Counted from the stretch's first letter, positions 35,206 through 47,150 are shown. The stretch is 64,000 bases of DNA from Streptomyces sp. PCS3-D2 (GCF_000612545.2 NZ_CP097800.1:5778501-5842500); one strand, 5' to 3'. Notes: generated from the sequence alone by a model not told the origin. Translations and numbers: made by a program.

Positions 35206-37215
35206 ATGGCCGACCCTTCCAGCTACCGCCCCCAGCCGGGGCAGATCCCCGACTCCCCGGGGGTCTACCGATTCCGCGACGAGCACCGCCGGGTGATCTA
35301 CGTCGGGAAGGCCAAGAGCCTGCGCCAGCGCCTGGCCAACTACTTCCAGGACGTCGCCGGCCTGCACCCCCGTACCGCCACCATGGTGACCACGGCCGCC
35401 TCCGTGGAGTGGACCGTGGTCTCCACCGAGGTCGAGGCGCTCCAGCTGGAGTACTCCTGGATCAAGGAGTACGACCCCCGGTTCAACGTCAAGTACCGGG
35501 ACGACAAGAGCTACCCCTCGCTCGCCGTCACCCTGAACGAGGAGTACCCCCGGGTCCAGGTCATGCGGGGACCCAAGAAGAAGGGCGTGCGCTACTTCGG
35601 CCCGTACGCCCACGCCTGGGCGATCCGCGAGACCGTCGACCTGATGCTGCGGGTCTTCCCGGTACGGACCTGCTCCGCCGGAGTGTTCAAGCGCTCCGCC
35701 CAGATCGGCCGGCCCTGCCTCCTCGGCTACATCGGCAAGTGCTCCGCGCCCTGCGTCGGCCGGGTCACTCCCGAGGAGCACCGCGAACTGGCCGAGGACT
35801 TCTGCGACTTCATGGCCGGCCGCACCGGCGCCTACCTCTCCCGGCTGGAGAAGGAGATGCGCATCGCGGCCGAGGACATGGAGTACGAGAAGGCCGCCCG
35901 GCTGCGCGACGACATCGGGGCGCTGCGCCGGGCCATGGAGAAGAACGCCGTGGTGCTCGCCGACGCCACCGACGCCGACCTGATCGCCGTCGCCGAGGAC
36001 GAGCTCGAAGCCGCCGTGCAGATCTTCCACGTCCGCGGCGGCCGCGTCCGCGGCCAGCGCGGCTGGGTCACCGACAAGGTCGAGGCCGTCGACACCGCCG
36101 GACTGGTCGAGCACGCGCTCCAGCAGCTCTACGGCGAGGAGAAGGGCGAGTCCGTCCCGAAGGAGGTGCTGGTCCCCGCGCTCCCCGAGGACACATCCGC
36201 GCTGGCCCAGTGGCTCGCCGGGCGGCGGGGGTCCCAGGTCAGCCTGCGGATACCGCAGCGCGGCGACAAGAAGGCCCTCATGGAGACCGTCCACCGCAAC
36301 GCGCAGCAGTCCCTCGCCCTGCACAAGACCAAGCGCGCCAGCGACCTCACCACCCGCTCCCGGGCGCTGGAGGAGATCGCCGAAGCTCTGGGGCTGGACG
36401 GCGCACCACTGCGCATCGAGTGCTTCGACATCTCCCACCTGCAGGGGGACGACGTCGTCGCGTCCATGGTCGTCTTCGAGGACGGCCTGGCCCGCAAGAG
36501 CGAGTACCGGCGCTTCCAGGTCAAGTCCTTCGAGGGCCAGGACGACGTCCGGTCCATGCACGAGGTGGTCTCGCGGCGCTTCCGCCGCTACCTCCTGGAG
36601 AAGTCGAAGACGGGGGAGTGGGACCCCCAGGACGGCGAGGACGTGCCGCCCGAGGACGACGGCAGGCCCAAGCGCTTCGCCTACCCGCCCCAGCTGGTCG
36701 TGGTCGACGGCGGGCAGCCGCAGGTCGCCGCGGCCCGGCGCGCCCTGGACGAGCTCGGCATCGACGACGTCGCCGTGTGCGGCCTCGCCAAGCGGCTGGA
36801 GGAGGTCTGGCTGCCCGGCGAGGACGACCCCGTCGTCCTGCCGCGCACCAGCGAGGGCCTCTACCTGCTCCAGCGGGTACGTGACGAAGCCCACCGCTTC
36901 GCCATCCAGTACCAGCGCAGCAAGCGCGGCAAGCGCCTGAAGTCGGGTCCCCTGGATGAGGTGCCGGGGCTGGGTGAGACCCGCAAGCAGGCTCTGGTGA
37001 AGCACTTCGGTTCGGTGAAGAAGCTGAGACAGGCGACAATCGACCAGATCTGCGAGGTTCCGGGCATAGGACGGAAGACGGCCGAGACGGTGGCCGCGGC
37101 CCTCGCCGGGGCGGCCCCCGCCGGTCCTGCGGTCAACACGGCCACAGGAGAGATCATTGAGGATGAGAACCCCGCGCCAGCGGGAGCATCGTCCGAACGG
37201 GGGACCGAGCAATGA
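35206..37215 (+). CDS. uvrC: Excinuclease ABC subunit C
   Basis: A 669-residue UvrC, the nuclease making both incisions in nucleotide excision repair. The N-terminal GIY-YIG domain reads [20 protein letters not shown] (residues 18-38). A Cys set typical of Fe-S UvrC is visible ([25 protein letters not shown]). The UVR domain for UvrB contact is near residues 215-250. The RNase H-like 3' nuclease has CFDISHLQG and VVVDGGQPQ. Two helix-hairpin-helix motifs close the protein ([23 protein letters not shown]). The ATG is set by the conserved start (PGVYRF). It overlaps rapZ by ATGA and heads the uvrC-rapZ-yvcK-whiA cluster. Confidence 0.97.
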   Translation: MADPSSYRPQPGQIPDSPGVYRFRDEHRRVIYVGKAKSLRQRLANYFQDVAGLHPRTATMVTTAASVEWTVVSTEVEALQLEYSWIKEYDPRFNVKYRDDKSYPSLAVTLNEEYPRVQVMRGPKKKGVRYFGPYAHAWAIRETVDLMLRVFPVRTCSAGVFKRSAQIGRPCLLGYIGKCSAPCVGRVTPEEHRELAEDFCDFMAGRTGAYLSRLEKEMRIAAEDMEYEKAARLRDDIGALRRAMEKNAVVLADATDADLIAVAEDELEAAVQIFHVRGGRVRGQRGWVTDKVEAVDTAGLVEHALQQLYGEEKGESVPKEVLVPALPEDTSALAQWLAGRRGSQVSLRIPQRGDKKALMETVHRNAQQSLALHKTKRASDLTTRSRALEEIAEALGLDGAPLRIECFDISHLQGDDVVASMVVFEDGLARKSEYRRFQVKSFEGQDDVRSMHEVVSRRFRRYLLEKSKTGEWDPQDGEDVPPEDDGRPKRFAYPPQLVVVDGGQPQVAAARRALDELGIDDVAVCGLAKRLEEVWLPGEDDPVVLPRTSEGLYLLQRVRDEAHRFAIQYQRSKRGKRLKSGPLDEVPGLGETRKQALVKHFGSVKKLRQATIDQICEVPGIGRKTAETVAAALAGAAPAGPAVNTATGEIIEDENPAPAGASSERGTEQ

Positions 37216-38159
37216 CCGAGCACGAGACCGCGCACGACCGAGACGGAGCACAGGTGAGTACGGGCACGACCATGGAGCCCGGCGAGACCGCCGAGGCGGC
37301 CATCCCCGAGCTGGTGATCATCTCCGGCATGTCCGGGGCCGGCCGCAGCACGGCCGCCAAGTGTCTGGAGGACCTCGGCTGGTTCGTCGTCGACAACCTC
37401 CCACCGGCGCTGATCCCCACCATGGTGGAGCTCGGCGCCCGCTCCCAGGGCAACGTGGCCCGCATCGCGGTCGTCGTCGACGTCCGCGGCCGCCAGTTCT
37501 TCGACGCCCTCCGCGAGTCCCTCGCCGACCTCGACAGCAAGGGCGTCACCCGCCGCATCGTCTTCCTGGAGTCCTCCGACGACGCGCTGGTCCGCCGCTT
37601 CGAGTCGGTCCGCCGCCCGCACCCGCTCCAGGGCGACGGCCGCATCACCGACGGCATCGCCGCCGAGCGCGACCTGCTGCGCGAGCTGCGCGGCGACGCC
37701 GACCTGGTGATCGACACCTCCAGCCTGAACGTCCACGAGCTGCGCGCCAAGATGGACGCCCAGTTCGCCGGGGACGAGGAGCCCGAGCTGCGGGCCACCG
37801 TCATGTCCTTCGGCTACAAGTACGGCCTTCCCGTCGACGCCGACCTCGTCGTCGACTGCCGCTTCATCCCCAACCCGCACTGGGTCCCGGAGCTGCGCCC
37901 CTTCACCGGGCTCAACGAGGAGGTGTCGGGGTACGTCTTCGGCCAGCCCGGCGCCAAGGAGTTCCTCGACCGCTACACCGAGCTGCTCCAGCTCATCGCC
38001 ACCGGCTACCGCCGCGAGGGCAAGCGGTACGTGACCATCGCGGTCGGGTGCACCGGCGGCAAGCACCGCAGCGTGGCCATGTCCGAGAAGCTCGCCGCCC
38101 GCCTCGCCTCCGAAGGGGTCGAGACCGTCGTCGTCCACAGGGACATGGGGCGCGAGTGA
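37212..38159 (+). CDS. rapZ: RapZ-family nucleotide-binding protein
   Basis: A 315-residue RapZ (YvcJ) family P-loop protein. The P-loop is [20 protein letters not shown] (Arg in place of Lys, usual in the actinobacterial family). [33 protein letters not shown] and the C-terminal [20 protein letters not shown] are family signatures. In enterobacteria RapZ controls glmZ RNA decay; in Gram-positives the role is less clear and tied to nucleotide and envelope signalling. ATGA overlap with uvrC and GTGA overlap with yvcK show tight coupling. The first ~30 residues are poorly conserved and an internal GTG (37254) may also serve. Confidence 0.95.
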   Translation: MTEHETAHDRDGAQVSTGTTMEPGETAEAAIPELVIISGMSGAGRSTAAKCLEDLGWFVVDNLPPALIPTMVELGARSQGNVARIAVVVDVRGRQFFDALRESLADLDSKGVTRRIVFLESSDDALVRRFESVRRPHPLQGDGRITDGIAAERDLLRELRGDADLVIDTSSLNVHELRAKMDAQFAGDEEPELRATVMSFGYKYGLPVDADLVVDCRFIPNPHWVPELRPFTGLNEEVSGYVFGQPGAKEFLDRYTELLQLIATGYRREGKRYVTIAVGCTGGKHRSVAMSEKLAARLASEGVETVVVHRDMGRE

Positions 38160-39211
38160 CCGCACGGACCCCGCGGCTGAGCCGCCTGCGCCGCCTCACC
38201 CCGGGACGGGGAGAGGACGGCACGGGCCGCTCCGGCCGCCGGAGGGGCGCCACGCCCAAGGTGGTCGCGCTCGGTGGCGGCCAGGGCCTGTCGGCCTCCC
38301 TCGCCGCCCTGCGCCGGATCACCGGTGACCTCACCGCCGTGGTCACCGTCGCCGACGACGGCGGCTCCAGCGGACGGCTCCGGGAGGAGCTCGGCGTGCT
38401 GCCCCCCGGCGACCTGCGCAAGGCGCTGGCGGCGCTGTGCGGGGACGACGACTGGGGCCAGACCTGGTCCCGGGTCATCCAGCACCGCTTCCAGTCCGAG
38501 GGCGACCTGCACGGGCACGCCGTCGGCAATCTGCTGATCGTCGCCCTGTGGGAACAGCTCGGCGACCCCGTCCAGGCCCTCGACCTGGTGGGCCGGCTGC
38601 TGGGCGCGCAGGGCCGGGTGCTACCGATGTCGGCGGTGCCGCTGGAGCTCCAGGCGCTGGTCAGGGGACACGATCCGGCCCGGCCCGAGGACGTCGACAC
38701 CGTCCGCGGGCAGGCCACCGTGGCCCTGACCCCGGGCGAGGTGCTCTCCGTGCAGGTCGTGCCGAGTGCCCCGCCGGCCGTGCCGGAGGCCGTGGCGGCG
38801 GTGCTGGACGCGGACTGGGTCGTGCTGGGCCCGGGCTCGTGGTTCTCCTCCGTGATCCCGCACCTGCTGGTGCCGGAACTGCTGGACGCGCTCGTCGAGA
38901 CCAAGGCCCGGCGGGTCCTGTCGCTGAACCTCGCACCGCAGCCCGGCGAAACAGAGGGCTTCTCTCCGCAGCGTCATTTGGAGGTTTTGGCCCGACACGC
39001 CCCTAAACTCGCCCTGGACGTGGTGCTGGCCGACGAGGCCGCCGTGCCCGACCGCGAGTCCCTTTCCGATGCCGCGAAACGGTTCGGTGCGGCGGTCGAG
39101 CTGGCGCCCGTGGCCAGGCAGGACGGCTCGCCGAAGCACGACCCGGAACTGCTGGCCGCCGCGTACGACCGTATTTTTCGGATGCATGGAAGGATCGGCC
39201 CATGGCGATGA
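38156..39211 (+). CDS. yvcK: YvcK/CofD-like gluconeogenesis factor
   Basis: A 351-residue YvcK-type protein of the CofD-like fold, binding UDP-sugar-type nucleotides in homologues and needed for correct morphology and growth on gluconeogenic carbon in Bacillus. Motifs: [18 protein letters not shown] near residue 40, [20 protein letters not shown] with [23 protein letters not shown], and [15 protein letters not shown]. The first ~33 residues are basic and Arg/Gly-rich. GTG 38156 overlaps the rapZ TGA. The 3' end overlaps whiA by 10 bases. Confidence 0.95.
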   Translation: MTARTPRLSRLRRLTPGRGEDGTGRSGRRRGATPKVVALGGGQGLSASLAALRRITGDLTAVVTVADDGGSSGRLREELGVLPPGDLRKALAALCGDDDWGQTWSRVIQHRFQSEGDLHGHAVGNLLIVALWEQLGDPVQALDLVGRLLGAQGRVLPMSAVPLELQALVRGHDPARPEDVDTVRGQATVALTPGEVLSVQVVPSAPPAVPEAVAAVLDADWVVLGPGSWFSSVIPHLLVPELLDALVETKARRVLSLNLAPQPGETEGFSPQRHLEVLARHAPKLALDVVLADEAAVPDRESLSDAAKRFGAAVELAPVARQDGSPKHDPELLAAAYDRIFRMHGRIGPWR

Positions 39212-40197
39212 CGCCTGCGGTGAAGGACGAGATCTCCCGCCTGCCCGTCACCCGGACCTGCTGCAGGAAGGCGGAGGTCTCGGCGATCCTTCGGTTCGCG
39301 GGCGGGCTGCACCTGGTGAGCGGCCGCATCGTCATCGAGGCGGAGCTGGACACCGGGATCGCCGCCCGACGCCTGCGCAAGGACATCCTGGAGATCTTCG
39401 GCCATTCCTCGGATCTCGTGGTGATGGCGCCCGGCGGATTGCGCCGCGGCAGCCGCTACGTGGTCCGCGTCGTGGCCGGCGGTGACCAGCTGGCGCGTCA
39501 GACGGGCCTCGTGGACGGCCGCGGGCGCCCCATCCGGGGTCTTCCGCCGCAGGTGGTCTCCGGGGCCACCTGTGACGCCGAGGCGGCGTGGCGCGGCGCC
39601 TTCCTGGCCCACGGCTCGCTCACCGAGCCGGGCCGGTCCTCCTCCCTGGAGGTCACCTGCCCCGGCCCGGAGGCCGCCCTGGCCCTGGTGGGCGCCGCCC
39701 GCAGGCTCTCCATCGCCGCGAAGGCGCGCGAGGTGCGCGGAGTGGACCGGGTCGTCGTGCGCGACGGCGACGCCATCGGCGCGCTGCTGACCCGCCTCGG
39801 CGCGCACGAGTCGGTGCTGGCCTGGGAGGAGCGGCGGATGCGCCGCGAGGTGCGGGCCACCGCCAACCGCCTCGCCAACTTCGACGACGCCAACCTGCGC
39901 CGCTCGGCGCGGGCCGCCGTGGCCGCCGGAGCCCGCGTGCAGCGCGCGCTGGAGATCCTCGGCGAGGAGGTCCCCGAGCACCTCGCCGCGGCCGGCCGGC
40001 TGCGCATGGAGCACAAGCAGGCCTCCCTGGAGGAGCTCGGCGCGCTCGCCGACCCGCCGCTGACCAAGGACGCGGTCGCCGGCAGGATCCGGCGCCTGCT
40101 GGCGATGGCCGACAAGCGGGCCCAGGACCTGGGCATCCCGGGCACCGAGTCGAATCTCGACCTCAGCGAGGAGATGGCCGACAACATGGCCGGATAG
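39202..40197 (+). CDS. whiA: Sporulation transcription factor WhiA
   Basis: A 331-residue WhiA, the regulator that with WhiB stops aerial growth and starts sporulation septation in Streptomyces. The N-terminal LAGLIDADG-like domain lacks nuclease residues ([40 protein letters not shown]). The C-terminal helix-turn-helix is [28 protein letters not shown] near residue 275. The protein is nearly identical to the Streptomyces consensus I remember, but has two extra residues near the end ([11 protein letters not shown]). ATG 39202 lies inside yvcK; another ATG is two codons on. The promoter used in development is expected within yvcK, not seen by eye. Confidence 0.97.
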   Translation: MAMTPAVKDEISRLPVTRTCCRKAEVSAILRFAGGLHLVSGRIVIEAELDTGIAARRLRKDILEIFGHSSDLVVMAPGGLRRGSRYVVRVVAGGDQLARQTGLVDGRGRPIRGLPPQVVSGATCDAEAAWRGAFLAHGSLTEPGRSSSLEVTCPGPEAALALVGAARRLSIAAKAREVRGVDRVVVRDGDAIGALLTRLGAHESVLAWEERRMRREVRATANRLANFDDANLRRSARAAVAAGARVQRALEILGEEVPEHLAAAGRLRMEHKQASLEELGALADPPLTKDAVAGRIRRLLAMADKRAQDLGIPGTESNLDLSEEMADNMAG

Positions 40198-40346
40198 ACC
40201 CCGCCGGGCGGGACGCCCGCTGCTGCGGAAGGGGCTCGCGCGATCACTCGTGCGGGCCCTTCGCGGTATGCCCCATTGACATGAGCATGGGCGGTCTTGA
40301 GTCTGGCGTCCGAACCTTTCGTGGCAGCCGACGCCCAGGGGGGCAC

Positions 40347-43316
40347 ATGAGTCACCGCGCGAGAGTCGTCCTCGCCGCAAGCGCACTCGCCATCGGTACC
40401 ACACTCGCCGCGTTGCCCGCGGTGGCCCAGGCCCAGCCCGGCGGCGCCGCCGCGTCCGCCGCCGACGCAGCCGGCGCCGAGGAGGTGCGGGTCTACGACG
40501 CCGAGATCACCAGGGAACAGGTGCCGCTGGTCCTCGCCGCAGGCCAGGACGCCCACGAGCTCACCGAACGCGCCCCTGAATCCGGGACCTCCCGGGTCGA
40601 GCTCTTCCTCACCGGAGCCCAGGCCGACGAGCTGGCCGCCCAGGGGATCGTGCTCGCCGAGCGCAAGCTCCCGGCCCGGGCCCGGGCCGGGACGGCCGGC
40701 GACGGCGTGTTCCGCCCGTACAGCGGCAGGGGCGGCCTCCAGGAGGAGATCCTGCGCACGGCCCGGGAGAACCCGGCGCTCACCAAGGTCGTCTCCATCG
40801 GCAAAACCGTCCAGGGCAAGGACATCCTCGCCCTCAAGGTCAGCAGGAACGCGAAGAGGGCCAGGGACGGCTCGAAGCCCTCCGTGCTGTACATGTCCAA
40901 CCAGCACGCCCGCGAGTGGATCACCCCCGAGATGACCCGGCGGCTGATGCACCACACCCTCGACAACTACGGCAAGGACCGGCGGATCACGAAGCTGGTG
41001 GACTCCACCGAGCTGTGGTTCCTGCTCAGCGCCAACCCCGACGGCTACGACTACACGCACGCCGCCGACGGCCGGCGGCTGTGGCGCAAGAACCTGCGCG
41101 ACAACAACGGCGACGGAAAGATCACCACCGGCGACGGGGTCGACCTCAACCGCAACTTCGCCTACAAGTGGGGCTACGACAACGAGGGCTCCTCGCCCGA
41201 CCGGGCCGGCGAGACCTACCGCGGCCCCAAGGCGTCTTCCGAGCCCGAGACCGTGGCCCTCGACGCCTTCGAGAAGCGCATCGGCTTCGACTACGCCGTC
41301 AACTACCACTCCGCCGCCGAGCTGATCCTCTACGGCGTGGGCTGGCAGGTGGCCACCCCCACGCCCGACGACGTGGCCTACAAGGCCCTCGCCGGGACCC
41401 CCGAGAACCCTGCGGTCCCCGGCTACTACCCGCAGGTGTCCTCGGAGCTCTACACGACCAACGGCGAGGCCGACGGCCACGGCGCCAACGTCAACGGCGT
41501 CATGATGTTCACCCCGGAGATGACCACCTGCCAGACCGCCTCGGCGAGTGACCCGAACGACCGGTGGGAGCCCGAGGACTGCGCCTCCGGCTTCAACTTC
41601 CCGGACGACGAGAAGCTCATCCAGGAGGAGTTCGCCAAGAACGTGCCCTTCGCCCTCGCGGTCGGCGAGAGCGCCGCGCACCCGGACCGCCCGGTGTCCT
41701 CCGTGGGCCTGAGCGCGCCCGACTTCACCCCGGACTCCTTCACCACCTCCTATGCGGCCCGCGGGCAGGACCAGGAGGTCGCGGTCACGGCCCGCAGGGC
41801 GCTCAAGGACAAGGAGCTCAACTACCGGATCAACGGCGGCCGCACCCGCGGCGAGGACCTCAAGGCATGGAAGGGCGGAGAGGTCTACGGCGGCGAGGAC
41901 AACAACTGGTTCGACGAGTACCGGGCAGAGGTCGAGGGGGCCGGGCCCGGCGACCGGGTCGATGTCTGGTTCACCGGCCGCGACCGCTCCGGCAGGCGGG
42001 TCTCCAGCGAGCACTTCACGTACACGGTGGCCGAGCGGCCTCGCGCGGACGTCCTGGTGATCGCGGAAGAGGGGGCCGCCGCCCGGCACGCAGGGAAGTA
42101 CGTCGACGCGCTCCGTGCCAACGGCCGGTCCGCGGCGGTCTGGGACGTGGCCGTCCAGGGTGTCCCGCACCACCTCGGGGTCCTCTCCCACTTCGGTACG
42201 GCCGTGCACTACACCGGGGCCACGTCACCGGGCGGGGACACGCAGTTGGCGGTGCGCGACTTCCTCAACGAAGGCGGCAGGCTGATCGAGGCCGGCGAGC
42301 TGGCCGGGGGCAACGCCCAGGTCGGCCGCGCCGTGACCAACGACTTCAGCCAGTACTGGCTCGGGGCCTACGGCCGCACGAGCACCCCCGGCGCCACCGG
42401 CTTCGCAGGCGCCGGCGCCCTGCGGGACACCGGCGGCGGCCTCGGCGACGCCGCGGACAACCCGCTCAACGCCCCCGGCGCCTACACGGTGACCTCCGAC
42501 ACCCTGGCACCCGCGCAGTTCCCCCGGTTCAAGAGCGCGCAGGCGGGCCGGTACACCGGGATCACGAATCCGTACGCCCCCTACGCGGGCACCGGGATGG
42601 CTTCGGCGCTGCACACCGACAACGACTGGAAGCGGCTCGTCCGCACCATCGACCTGACCGGCGTCACCGCAGCCGACAGGCCGCAGTTGAAGCTCGCCCT
42701 CAACTGGAACACCGAGAGGGGCTACGACCACGCCGCGCTGGAGGCCCGCAGCGCCGGAGGCGACGACTGGACCATGCTGCCGGAGGCGGGCGGCCTGAGC
42801 AGCCCGGCCGTCCCCGAGGAGTGCGCGGCCGGATTCTTCATCAACGGCCACCCGTTCCTGCGCCACTACCTCACGCTGGACGGCCGCGGCTGCACCCCGC
42901 AGGGCACCAGCGGCCGGTGGAACACCTTCACCGGGTCCTCCGGCGGCTGGAAGCAGGTCTCCTTCGACCTGAGCGCCTACGCGGGCCGGTCCGTCGAGCT
43001 CTCGCTGTCCTACATCACCGACCCGGGCTCCGGCGGACGCGGCGTCTTCGCCGACGAGGTGCGCCTGTCGACCGGCGGCGGGGAGCAGGCGGCCGAGGGG
43101 TTCGAGACCTCCCTCGGCGCCTGGGCGGCCCAGGGCCCGCCCGCCGGGAGCCCCGACGTCGCGGGGGACTGGTCCCGTACGGGAGAGCTCTTCCGCTCCT
43201 ATGCCTCGGTGACCACGCGTGACACCGTACTTCTGGGCTTCGGCCTGGAACACCTGCCCGCGGCGGCGGACCGCGCCCTACTCGTCGGTAAGGCGCTCCG
43301 CTCGCTCCACCGCTGA
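40347..43316 (+). CDS. Secreted M14-family zinc carboxypeptidase
   Basis: A 989-residue exported peptidase. Signal peptide cleavage is near residue 30 (VAQAQP). An ~85-residue prodomain follows. The M14 domain (about 125-430) has zinc ligands His187 and Glu190 in NQHAREWITPE, SANPDGYDYTH, DLNRNFAYKWG, the third ligand in NYHSAAEL, and the catalytic Glu in MMFTPEMT. Residues 450-560 look like a beta-sandwich. The last ~430 residues include a Rossmann-like segment (ADVLVIAEEGAAARHAGKYVDAL) and immune-inhibitor-A-like beta domains with the FDLSAYAGRSVELSLSYITD pattern. AGGGGGG precedes ATG 40347. A perfect TTGACA at 40276 is a possible -35. Likely extracellular protein breakdown. Confidence 0.93.
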   Translation: MSHRARVVLAASALAIGTTLAALPAVAQAQPGGAAASAADAAGAEEVRVYDAEITREQVPLVLAAGQDAHELTERAPESGTSRVELFLTGAQADELAAQGIVLAERKLPARARAGTAGDGVFRPYSGRGGLQEEILRTARENPALTKVVSIGKTVQGKDILALKVSRNAKRARDGSKPSVLYMSNQHAREWITPEMTRRLMHHTLDNYGKDRRITKLVDSTELWFLLSANPDGYDYTHAADGRRLWRKNLRDNNGDGKITTGDGVDLNRNFAYKWGYDNEGSSPDRAGETYRGPKASSEPETVALDAFEKRIGFDYAVNYHSAAELILYGVGWQVATPTPDDVAYKALAGTPENPAVPGYYPQVSSELYTTNGEADGHGANVNGVMMFTPEMTTCQTASASDPNDRWEPEDCASGFNFPDDEKLIQEEFAKNVPFALAVGESAAHPDRPVSSVGLSAPDFTPDSFTTSYAARGQDQEVAVTARRALKDKELNYRINGGRTRGEDLKAWKGGEVYGGEDNNWFDEYRAEVEGAGPGDRVDVWFTGRDRSGRRVSSEHFTYTVAERPRADVLVIAEEGAAARHAGKYVDALRANGRSAAVWDVAVQGVPHHLGVLSHFGTAVHYTGATSPGGDTQLAVRDFLNEGGRLIEAGELAGGNAQVGRAVTNDFSQYWLGAYGRTSTPGATGFAGAGALRDTGGGLGDAADNPLNAPGAYTVTSDTLAPAQFPRFKSAQAGRYTGITNPYAPYAGTGMASALHTDNDWKRLVRTIDLTGVTAADRPQLKLALNWNTERGYDHAALEARSAGGDDWTMLPEAGGLSSPAVPEECAAGFFINGHPFLRHYLTLDGRGCTPQGTSGRWNTFTGSSGGWKQVSFDLSAYAGRSVELSLSYITDPGSGGRGVFADEVRLSTGGGEQAAEGFETSLGAWAAQGPPAGSPDVAGDWSRTGELFRSYASVTTRDTVLLGFGLEHLPAAADRALLVGKALRSLHR

Positions 43317-43363
43317 TCAGCGCCACCCTCGGCGCTCACCCAGAGTGACCGGGACCAAGGTCC

Positions 43364-43400
43364 CCGGGGCCCGCGCCGGAGCGTCCGGAGCGGGCCCCGG
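43364..43400 (+). terminator. Terminator after the M14 carboxypeptidase gene
   Basis: CCGGGGCCCGC and GCGGGCCCCGG form an 11-bp perfect stem. The 15-base interval holds a second 5-bp stem (CCGGA-gcg-TCCGG), so the whole folds as one extended hairpin 47 bp after the stop. Confidence 0.8.
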
Positions 43401-43473
43401 AGGGGATACCCCCGCGAAGTGGGGGGAGTGTCAGGCCTCGACCGATGTCACCCAAAAGCTCACGGAGAGGTAG

Positions 43474-44553
<1,080 letters not shown>

Positions 44554-44583
44554 GTTTCCAGGGCTGACACCACGATGTGAAGC

Positions 44584-44625
44584 ACAGGGTCCGGGCCGCG
44601 CGACGATGCGCAGTCCGGACCCTGT
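44584..44625 (+). terminator. Hairpin between gap and pgk (terminator or attenuator)
   Basis: ACAGGGTCCGG (44584-44594) and CCGGACCCTGT (44615-44625) form an 11-bp perfect stem with a 20-base loop, flanked by AAGC and AGCTT that extend it past a bulge. It lies about 30 bp after gap and 55 bp before pgk and should partly separate their expression. Confidence 0.7.
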
Positions 44626-44680
44626 AGCTTGCCAGTCGTTCTTCGCCCCCGACACGGGCGCCCAAAGGAGTCAGAAACAC

Positions 44681-45892
44681 ATGAAGACGATCGACGAACT
44701 GCTCGCCGAAGGCGTCAAGGGCAAGCGGGTCTTCGTCCGAGCGGACCTCAACGTCCCGCTCGCCGAGGGCACCATCACCGACGACGGCCGTATCCGCGCC
44801 GTCCAGCCCACGATCGAGAAGCTCGCCGAGGCCGGTGCCCGCGTCATCGTGGCCTCGCACCTGGGCCGCCCCAAGGGCGCCCCGGACCCGGCCTTCTCGC
44901 TCGCGCCGGCCGCCGCGCGCCTCGGTGAACTGCTCGGCGCGGACGTCGCGTTCGCCACCGACACGGTGGGCTCCTCCGCCAAGGAGACCGTCGCCGCCCT
45001 CACCGACGGCAAGGTGGCCGTCGTCGAGAACCTCCGCTTCAACGCCGGCGAGACCTCCAAGGACGACGCCGAGCGCGGCGCCTTCGCGGACCAGCTGGCG
45101 GAGCTCGCCGACGTCTACGTCGGCGACGGCTTCGGCGCCGTCCACCGCAAGCACGCCTCGGTCTTCGACCTGCCCAAGCGGCTCCCGCACGCGGCCGGCC
45201 AGCTCATCGCCACCGAGGTCGGCGTCCTGAAGAAGCTGACGGACGAGGTCAAGCGCCCCTATGTCGTGGTCCTCGGCGGCGCCAAGGTCTCCGACAAGCT
45301 CGCCGTCATCGACGAGCTGCTCGGCAAGGCCGACCGCCTCCTGATCGGCGGCGGCATGGCCTACACCTTCCTCTACGCCAAGGGCTACGAGGTCGGTATC
45401 TCCCTGCTCCAGAAGGACCAGGTCGACAAGGTCAAGGAGTACATGGCCCGGGCCGAATCCACCGGCGTCGAGATCGTCCTGCCGGTCGACGTCCTGGCCT
45501 CGACGGACTTCCCCGACCTCAAGGGCAAGACCCCGGCCGAGTACATCACCGTCGGTGCGGACGAGATCCCCGCCGACAGGGAGGGTCTGGACATCGGTCC
45601 CAAGACCCGCGAGCTGTACGCCTCGAAGATCGCCGACGCGGCGACCGTCTTCTGGAACGGTCCCTTGGGCGTCTTCGAGCACCCCGACTACGCCGGAGGC
45701 ACCCGCGCGATCGCGCAGGCACTCGTCGACAGTGACGCGTTCACCGTCGTCGGCGGCGGCGACAGCGCCGCCGCGGTCCGCACGCTGGGCTTCGACGAGA
45801 ACGCTTTCGGCCACATTTCCACCGGTGGCGGCGCCTCCCTCGAATACCTCGAGGGCAAGACGCTCCCCGGCCTCGCCGCCCTGGAGGGCTGA
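44681..45892 (+). CDS. pgk: Phosphoglycerate kinase
   Basis: A 403-residue PGK making ATP from 1,3-bisphosphoglycerate. Signatures: [13 protein letters not shown] near residue 16, [41 protein letters not shown] and the nucleotide motif [10 protein letters not shown] with GGGDSAAA near the end. AAAGGAG precedes ATG 44681. It is 6 bp from tpiA, whose Shine-Dalgarno lies inside the pgk 3' end, so the two are coupled. Confidence 0.98.
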   Translation: MKTIDELLAEGVKGKRVFVRADLNVPLAEGTITDDGRIRAVQPTIEKLAEAGARVIVASHLGRPKGAPDPAFSLAPAAARLGELLGADVAFATDTVGSSAKETVAALTDGKVAVVENLRFNAGETSKDDAERGAFADQLAELADVYVGDGFGAVHRKHASVFDLPKRLPHAAGQLIATEVGVLKKLTDEVKRPYVVVLGGAKVSDKLAVIDELLGKADRLLIGGGMAYTFLYAKGYEVGISLLQKDQVDKVKEYMARAESTGVEIVLPVDVLASTDFPDLKGKTPAEYITVGADEIPADREGLDIGPKTRELYASKIADAATVFWNGPLGVFEHPDYAGGTRAIAQALVDSDAFTVVGGGDSAAAVRTLGFDENAFGHISTGGGASLEYLEGKTLPGLAALEG

Positions 45893-45898
45893 ACCCGT

Positions 45899-46675
45899 AT
45901 GACCACGCGCACCCCGCTCATGGCGGGCAACTGGAAGATGAACCTCAACCACTTGGAGGCCATCGCCCACGTCCAGAAGCTCGCCTTCGCGCTCGCCGAC
46001 AAGGACTACGACGCCGTCGAGGTCGCGGTCCTGCCGCCCTTCGTCGACCTGCGCTCCGTCCAGACCCTGGTCGACGGCGACAAGCTGAAGATCAAGTACG
46101 GTGCGCAGGACATCTCCGCGCACGACTCCGGTGCCTACACCGGCGAGATCTCCGGCCCCATGCTGTCGAAGCTGAAGTGCACGTACGTGGCCGTCGGCCA
46201 CAGCGAGCGCCGCCAGTATCACGGCGAGACCGACGAGATCTGCAACGCCAAGGTCAAGGCCGCCTTCAAGCACGGGATCACCCCGATCCTGTGCGTCGGG
46301 GAGGGCCTGGACGTCCGCAAGGCCGGCCAGCAGGTCGAGTACACGCTCGCCCAGCTCGACGGCGGCCTGAGCGGCGTCCCGGCCGAGCAGGTCGAGTCCA
46401 TCGTGATCGCCTACGAGCCGGTCTGGGCCATCGGAACCGGGGAGGTCGCCACCCCCGCGGACGCCCAGGAGGTCTGCGGGGCGATCCGTGGCCGCCTCGC
46501 GGAGCTGTACTCGCAGGAGCTGGCCGACCAGGTCCGCATCCAGTACGGCGGCTCCGTGAAGTCCGGGAACATCGCGGCGATCATGGCCCAGCCCGACGTC
46601 GACGGTGCCCTGATCGGCGGCGCGGCGCTCGACGCGGACGAGTTCGTCAAGATCGTCCGCTTCCGCGACCAGTGA
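45899..46675 (+). CDS. tpiA: Triosephosphate isomerase
   Basis: A 258-residue TIM-barrel enzyme interconverting dihydroxyacetone phosphate and glyceraldehyde 3-phosphate. Visible residues: MAGNWKMNL (substrate Asn/Lys), [10 protein letters not shown] (catalytic His), [12 protein letters not shown] (catalytic Glu and loop 6), and [10 protein letters not shown] with [12 protein letters not shown] for phosphate binding. ATG 45899 uses GGAGGG in the pgk end. Confidence 0.98.
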   Translation: MTTRTPLMAGNWKMNLNHLEAIAHVQKLAFALADKDYDAVEVAVLPPFVDLRSVQTLVDGDKLKIKYGAQDISAHDSGAYTGEISGPMLSKLKCTYVAVGHSERRQYHGETDEICNAKVKAAFKHGITPILCVGEGLDVRKAGQQVEYTLAQLDGGLSGVPAEQVESIVIAYEPVWAIGTGEVATPADAQEVCGAIRGRLAELYSQELADQVRIQYGGSVKSGNIAAIMAQPDVDGALIGGAALDADEFVKIVRFRDQ

Positions 46676-46708
46676 GTATGCGGTAGGGCCGATCCGTCGT
46701 ACCCTTGC

Positions 46709-46743
46709 GGGGGCCGGGGCTGGACCGCCAGCCCCCGGCCCCC
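46709..46743 (+). terminator. Hairpin between tpiA and secG
   Basis: GGGGGCCGGGGCTG pairs with CAGCCCCCGGCCCCC, with one bulged C and loop GACCGC, 33 bp after the tpiA stop. A strong GC hairpin; secG, 54 bp on, may have its own start of transcription or be read through. Confidence 0.7.
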
Positions 46744-46796
46744 GCGCACATCTCGCAAAGCCGGAAGCCTGAGAAGCCAGAAAGTAGGAATCAGCC

Positions 46797-47033
46797 GTGA
46801 TTATGGGGTTCTCGATCGCCCTGATCGTCTTCAGCGCCCTGCTGATGCTGCTCGTGCTGATGCACAAGGGCAAGGGCGGCGGCCTCTCCGACATGTTCGG
46901 CGGCGGCATGCAGTCGTCGGTCGGCGGCTCCTCCGTCGCGGAGCGGAACCTGGACCGCATGACCGTCGTGGTGGGTCTGCTCTGGTTCGCGTGCATCGTT
47001 GCGCTCGGCCTGGTGATGAAGTCGAGCAGCTGA
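46797..47033 (+). CDS. secG: Preprotein translocase subunit SecG
   Basis: A 78-residue membrane protein with two hydrophobic helices (FSIALIVFSALLMLLVLMH and TVVVGLLWFACIVALGLVM) separated by the Gly-rich KGKGGGLSDMFGGGMQSSVG loop diagnostic of SecG. It is the small subunit of the SecYEG channel. GTG 46797 follows GTAGGAATC. Confidence 0.96.
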   Translation: MIMGFSIALIVFSALLMLLVLMHKGKGGGLSDMFGGGMQSSVGGSSVAERNLDRMTVVVGLLWFACIVALGLVMKSSS

Positions 47034-47121
47034 CCGTTCTCGCCATTCCGGCGGCCCGGTCGGCATCGCCCTGCCTATGATGAGGCTGGCGTCCACGGCG
47101 CGGAATCAGTAACTCCGCTCA

Positions 47122-47150
47122 CTGGACGTGCGTTGGGCCTTACGTAGACT
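47122..47150 (+). promoter_or_regulatory. Possible housekeeping promoter of rbpA
   Basis: CTGGAC (47122-47127) and TAGACT (47145-47150) are 17 bp apart, a fair match to HrdB-type promoters, leaving a leader of about 60 bases before the rbpA GTG. Confidence 0.4.

Noticed and set aside
39498-42209. 903-codon minus-strand frame opposite whiA and the M14 peptidase
   Set aside because: Spans two real genes and an intergenic gap; low-complexity translation.
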